NCBI GenBank assembly: GCA_965115885.1
Contig: OZ220479.1
Coordinates: forward strand, 1,922,001-1,986,000
Length of the DNA: 64,000 bases
Source: BD2-11 sp965115885
GTDB lineage: Bacteria > Gemmatimonadota > Gemmatimonadetes > Longimicrobiales > Gaopeijiaceae
Direction: 5' to 3'
Part shown: in pieces, positions 62,545 to 64,000 of the stretch
How positions within the stretch are numbered: position 1 is the first letter of the stretch
How the letters are laid out: every line of letters begins with the position of its first letter
The notes under the pieces: generated by a model
The model's database searches: none
Seen by the model: only the letters and a program-made list of their open reading frames with translations
Told to the model about the DNA's origin: nothing
Position numbers and translations under genes: made by a program

Positions 62545-64000
62545 ATGTTCGATCCCTTGAGAACCAAGATCAGGGTGCTCTTCTACGTCGCTCTCGCGTT
62601 CCTGGTCGGCGTGGGCGTCGCTTCGGGGCTCGACTGGACGCGGACCGCGTCCGCGACGCCCGCGATCTCGAACGCGGTCCAGATCCCCGCCGAGGCGGTC
62701 GCGTCGGCGCGCGACCTGAGCGAGTCCTTCGTTCGGGTGGCGGAGGTGGTCACGCCGGCGGTCGTGAGCATCGCGACCCGCCGCACGGTGCGGGCCGCGA
62801 CCGGCGATCCCTTCCGCAACTGGTTCGGGACCCCGGAGCCGGAGCAGCGCAGCGGCAGCGGCAGCGGGTTCCTGGTGTCGAGCGACGGCTACATCCTGAC
62901 CAACAACCACGTGGTGGAGAACGCCGACGCCATCACGGTCCAGTTGGAGAATCGGCGCACCTTCGAGGCGACGCTGATCGGGGGCGACCCCACCACCGAC
63001 GTGGCGGTGATCAAGGTGGAAGGGAGCGATCTGCCGATGCTCAGCCTGGGCGACTCCGACGGCGTGCGCGTGGGCGAGTGGGTGCTGGCGGTGGGCAACC
63101 CCGGATTCCGGTCGAGCGGAGGCCCGACTTCCTTCAATCACACGGTGACGGCGGGGATCGTCAGCTTCAAGGGTCGGCCGCTGGGCATCATCGGCAACGA
63201 GTTGCGCAACGACCCCGATCAGGAGGACGTCGCGTCCTTCGCCATCGAAGACTTCATCCAGACCGACGCGGTCATCAACCCCGGAAACTCCGGGGGGCCC
63301 ATGGTCGACCTGCAGGGGCAGGTCATCGGCATCAATTCCGCGATCGCCAGCCAGTCCGGCTACTACCAGGGGTACGGGTTCGCGATCCCGATCAGCCTCG
63401 CCCGCCGGGTGATGGAGGATCTGATCGAGTACCGCGCGGTGCGGCGCGCCTTCCTGGGCGTGCAGATCGGTCCGGTGGCGCCCGAGGACGCCGAAGTCTA
63501 TCGACTGCCCGAGGTGAGCGGCGCACTGGTTCAACGCGTCACCGAAGGCTCGCCGGCCGAGGAGGCGGGGCTCGAGTCGGAGGACGTGATCGTCGCCATC
63601 GGCGGCACCCCCGTCGCCTACTCGAACCAGTTGCAGCAGCTCGTGGCGCGCAAGCGACCGGGAGACCGGGTGCGCGTCGCGTACTACCGCGACGGAGCGC
63701 GGCGGGAAACCGAGGTCCGGCTGGGCGAGTCGCCGCTGAACGAGACCGCGACCGCGGCGGCGCCCGAGCGAGCCACGCGCGCCGAGGAGCGGCTGGGGAT
63801 CGAGGTCGTGGACAACAGCCCGGAGTTGGCCCGGCGCTACCAGTTCCGCATCGACGAAGGCGTGCTGATCAGCGGCGTCACGCGCCTGGGGCCGGCCGAA
63901 CGGCGCGGAGTGCGGCCCGGGGACCTGTTGGTGGCCATCGACCGACGTCCGGTGGAATCCGCGGACGAGGTCGCGGAGATCCTGGCCGAAGTGGAACCCG
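62545..64000 (+). CDS. DegP/HtrA-type serine protease with PDZ domains (runs off right edge)
   Basis: The visible 485 codons start at ATG 62545 with AGGAGG (62533-62538) upstream. A signal anchor (VLFYVALAFLVGVGVASGL) precedes a trypsin-like domain with the full triad: H122 (TNNHVVENAD), D152 (TTDVAVIKVEG) and S249 (NPGNSGGPMVD). The loop EQRSGSGSGFLVSSDGYILT is typical. PDZ 1 starts near AFLGVQIGPVAPEDAEVY, PDZ 2 near LGIEVVDNSPELARRYQF; the frame is open at base 64000. HtrA proteases degrade or chaperone misfolded envelope proteins. It follows dnaK by 209 bases with no recognisable gene between them. Confidence 0.95.
   Translation, partial: MFDPLRTKIRVLFYVALAFLVGVGVASGLDWTRTASATPAISNAVQIPAEAVASARDLSESFVRVAEVVTPAVVSIATRRTVRAATGDPFRNWFGTPEPEQRSGSGSGFLVSSDGYILTNNHVVENADAITVQLENRRTFEATLIGGDPTTDVAVIKVEGSDLPMLSLGDSDGVRVGEWVLAVGNPGFRSSGGPTSFNHTVTAGIVSFKGRPLGIIGNELRNDPDQEDVASFAIEDFIQTDAVINPGNSGGPMVDLQGQVIGINSAIASQSGYYQGYGFAIPISLARRVMEDLIEYRAVRRAFLGVQIGPVAPEDAEVYRLPEVSGALVQRVTEGSPAEEAGLESEDVIVAIGGTPVAYSNQLQQLVARKRPGDRVRVAYYRDGARRETEVRLGESPLNETATAAAPERATRAEERLGIEVVDNSPELARRYQFRIDEGVLISGVTRLGPAERRGVRPGDLLVAIDRRPVESADEVAEILAEVEP

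Overview
The window is a 64 kb piece of a very GC-rich bacterial chromosome with densely packed genes. It carries housekeeping blocks (F-type ATP synthase, DnaK, MoeA, AroB, ThiE/ThiD, RuvX, MltG, a class A PBP) next to Gram-negative envelope genes: a TonB-dependent receptor, outer-membrane barrels, a PorV-like protein and a large secreted protein with a type IX-like sorting tail. This mix, the very high GC content and several small conserved proteins without a named family point to Gemmatimonadota or a close relative. That placement is inference; no rRNA or tRNA gene is present to confirm it.

Layout. At 1-597 is the start of a c-type cytochrome of the planctomycete DUF1587 type, running off the left edge. 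A complete 1.8 kb insertion sequence of the IS1202/ISNCY type (679-2478) sits just upstream of it, with perfect 17-bp target duplications and a frameshifted transposase. Then follow acetyl-CoA synthetase, a PerR-like regulator, two small unknown genes, an exported M24 peptidase, an outer-membrane protein, and moeA with an EamA transporter. From 11755 to 14129 lies a scar region: a remnant of an IS1380 transposase, a frameshifted and 3'-truncated leucine-rich-repeat lipoprotein, and remnants of IS630 and IS21 (IstB) genes.

From 14130 to 37331 everything is on the minus strand. Moving downstream in the direction of transcription, the first block is an envelope locus: TonB-dependent receptor, large sorting-tail protein, PorV-like protein, barrel protein and lipoprotein. 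It has a striking double hairpin with a U-run in its leader and a terminator at its end. Next comes a tightly overlapped chain: cupin, lipoprotein metalloprotease, aroB, an AMP-dependent synthetase lacking its C-terminal catalytic lysine, an NYN-LOTUS-LOTUS-HhH RNase-like protein, 3-methyladenine glycosylase, and an NhaC antiporter. EtfB, EtfA and an AAA ATPase fused to a PD-(D/E)XK nuclease-like domain close the block.

From 37813 onwards there is a frameshifted penicillin-binding protein 1A, pyrimidine phosphorylase, ruvX-mltG-thiE, and a PHP phosphoesterase behind the ATP synthase operon (atpZ-I-B-E-F-H-A-G-D-C, with a short epsilon subunit). The last part holds moxR, a CNNM/CorC protein, a gamma-carbonic-anhydrase-like protein, a SpoU methyltransferase, thiD, a nucleoside salvage pair (nupC-punA), dnaK, and a DegP-type protease that runs off the right edge.

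Three genes (transposase, LRR lipoprotein, PBP1A) are each broken by a single-base change in a short C or G run. This may be real decay in the first two, but it is more likely a sequence or assembly error in the PBP.
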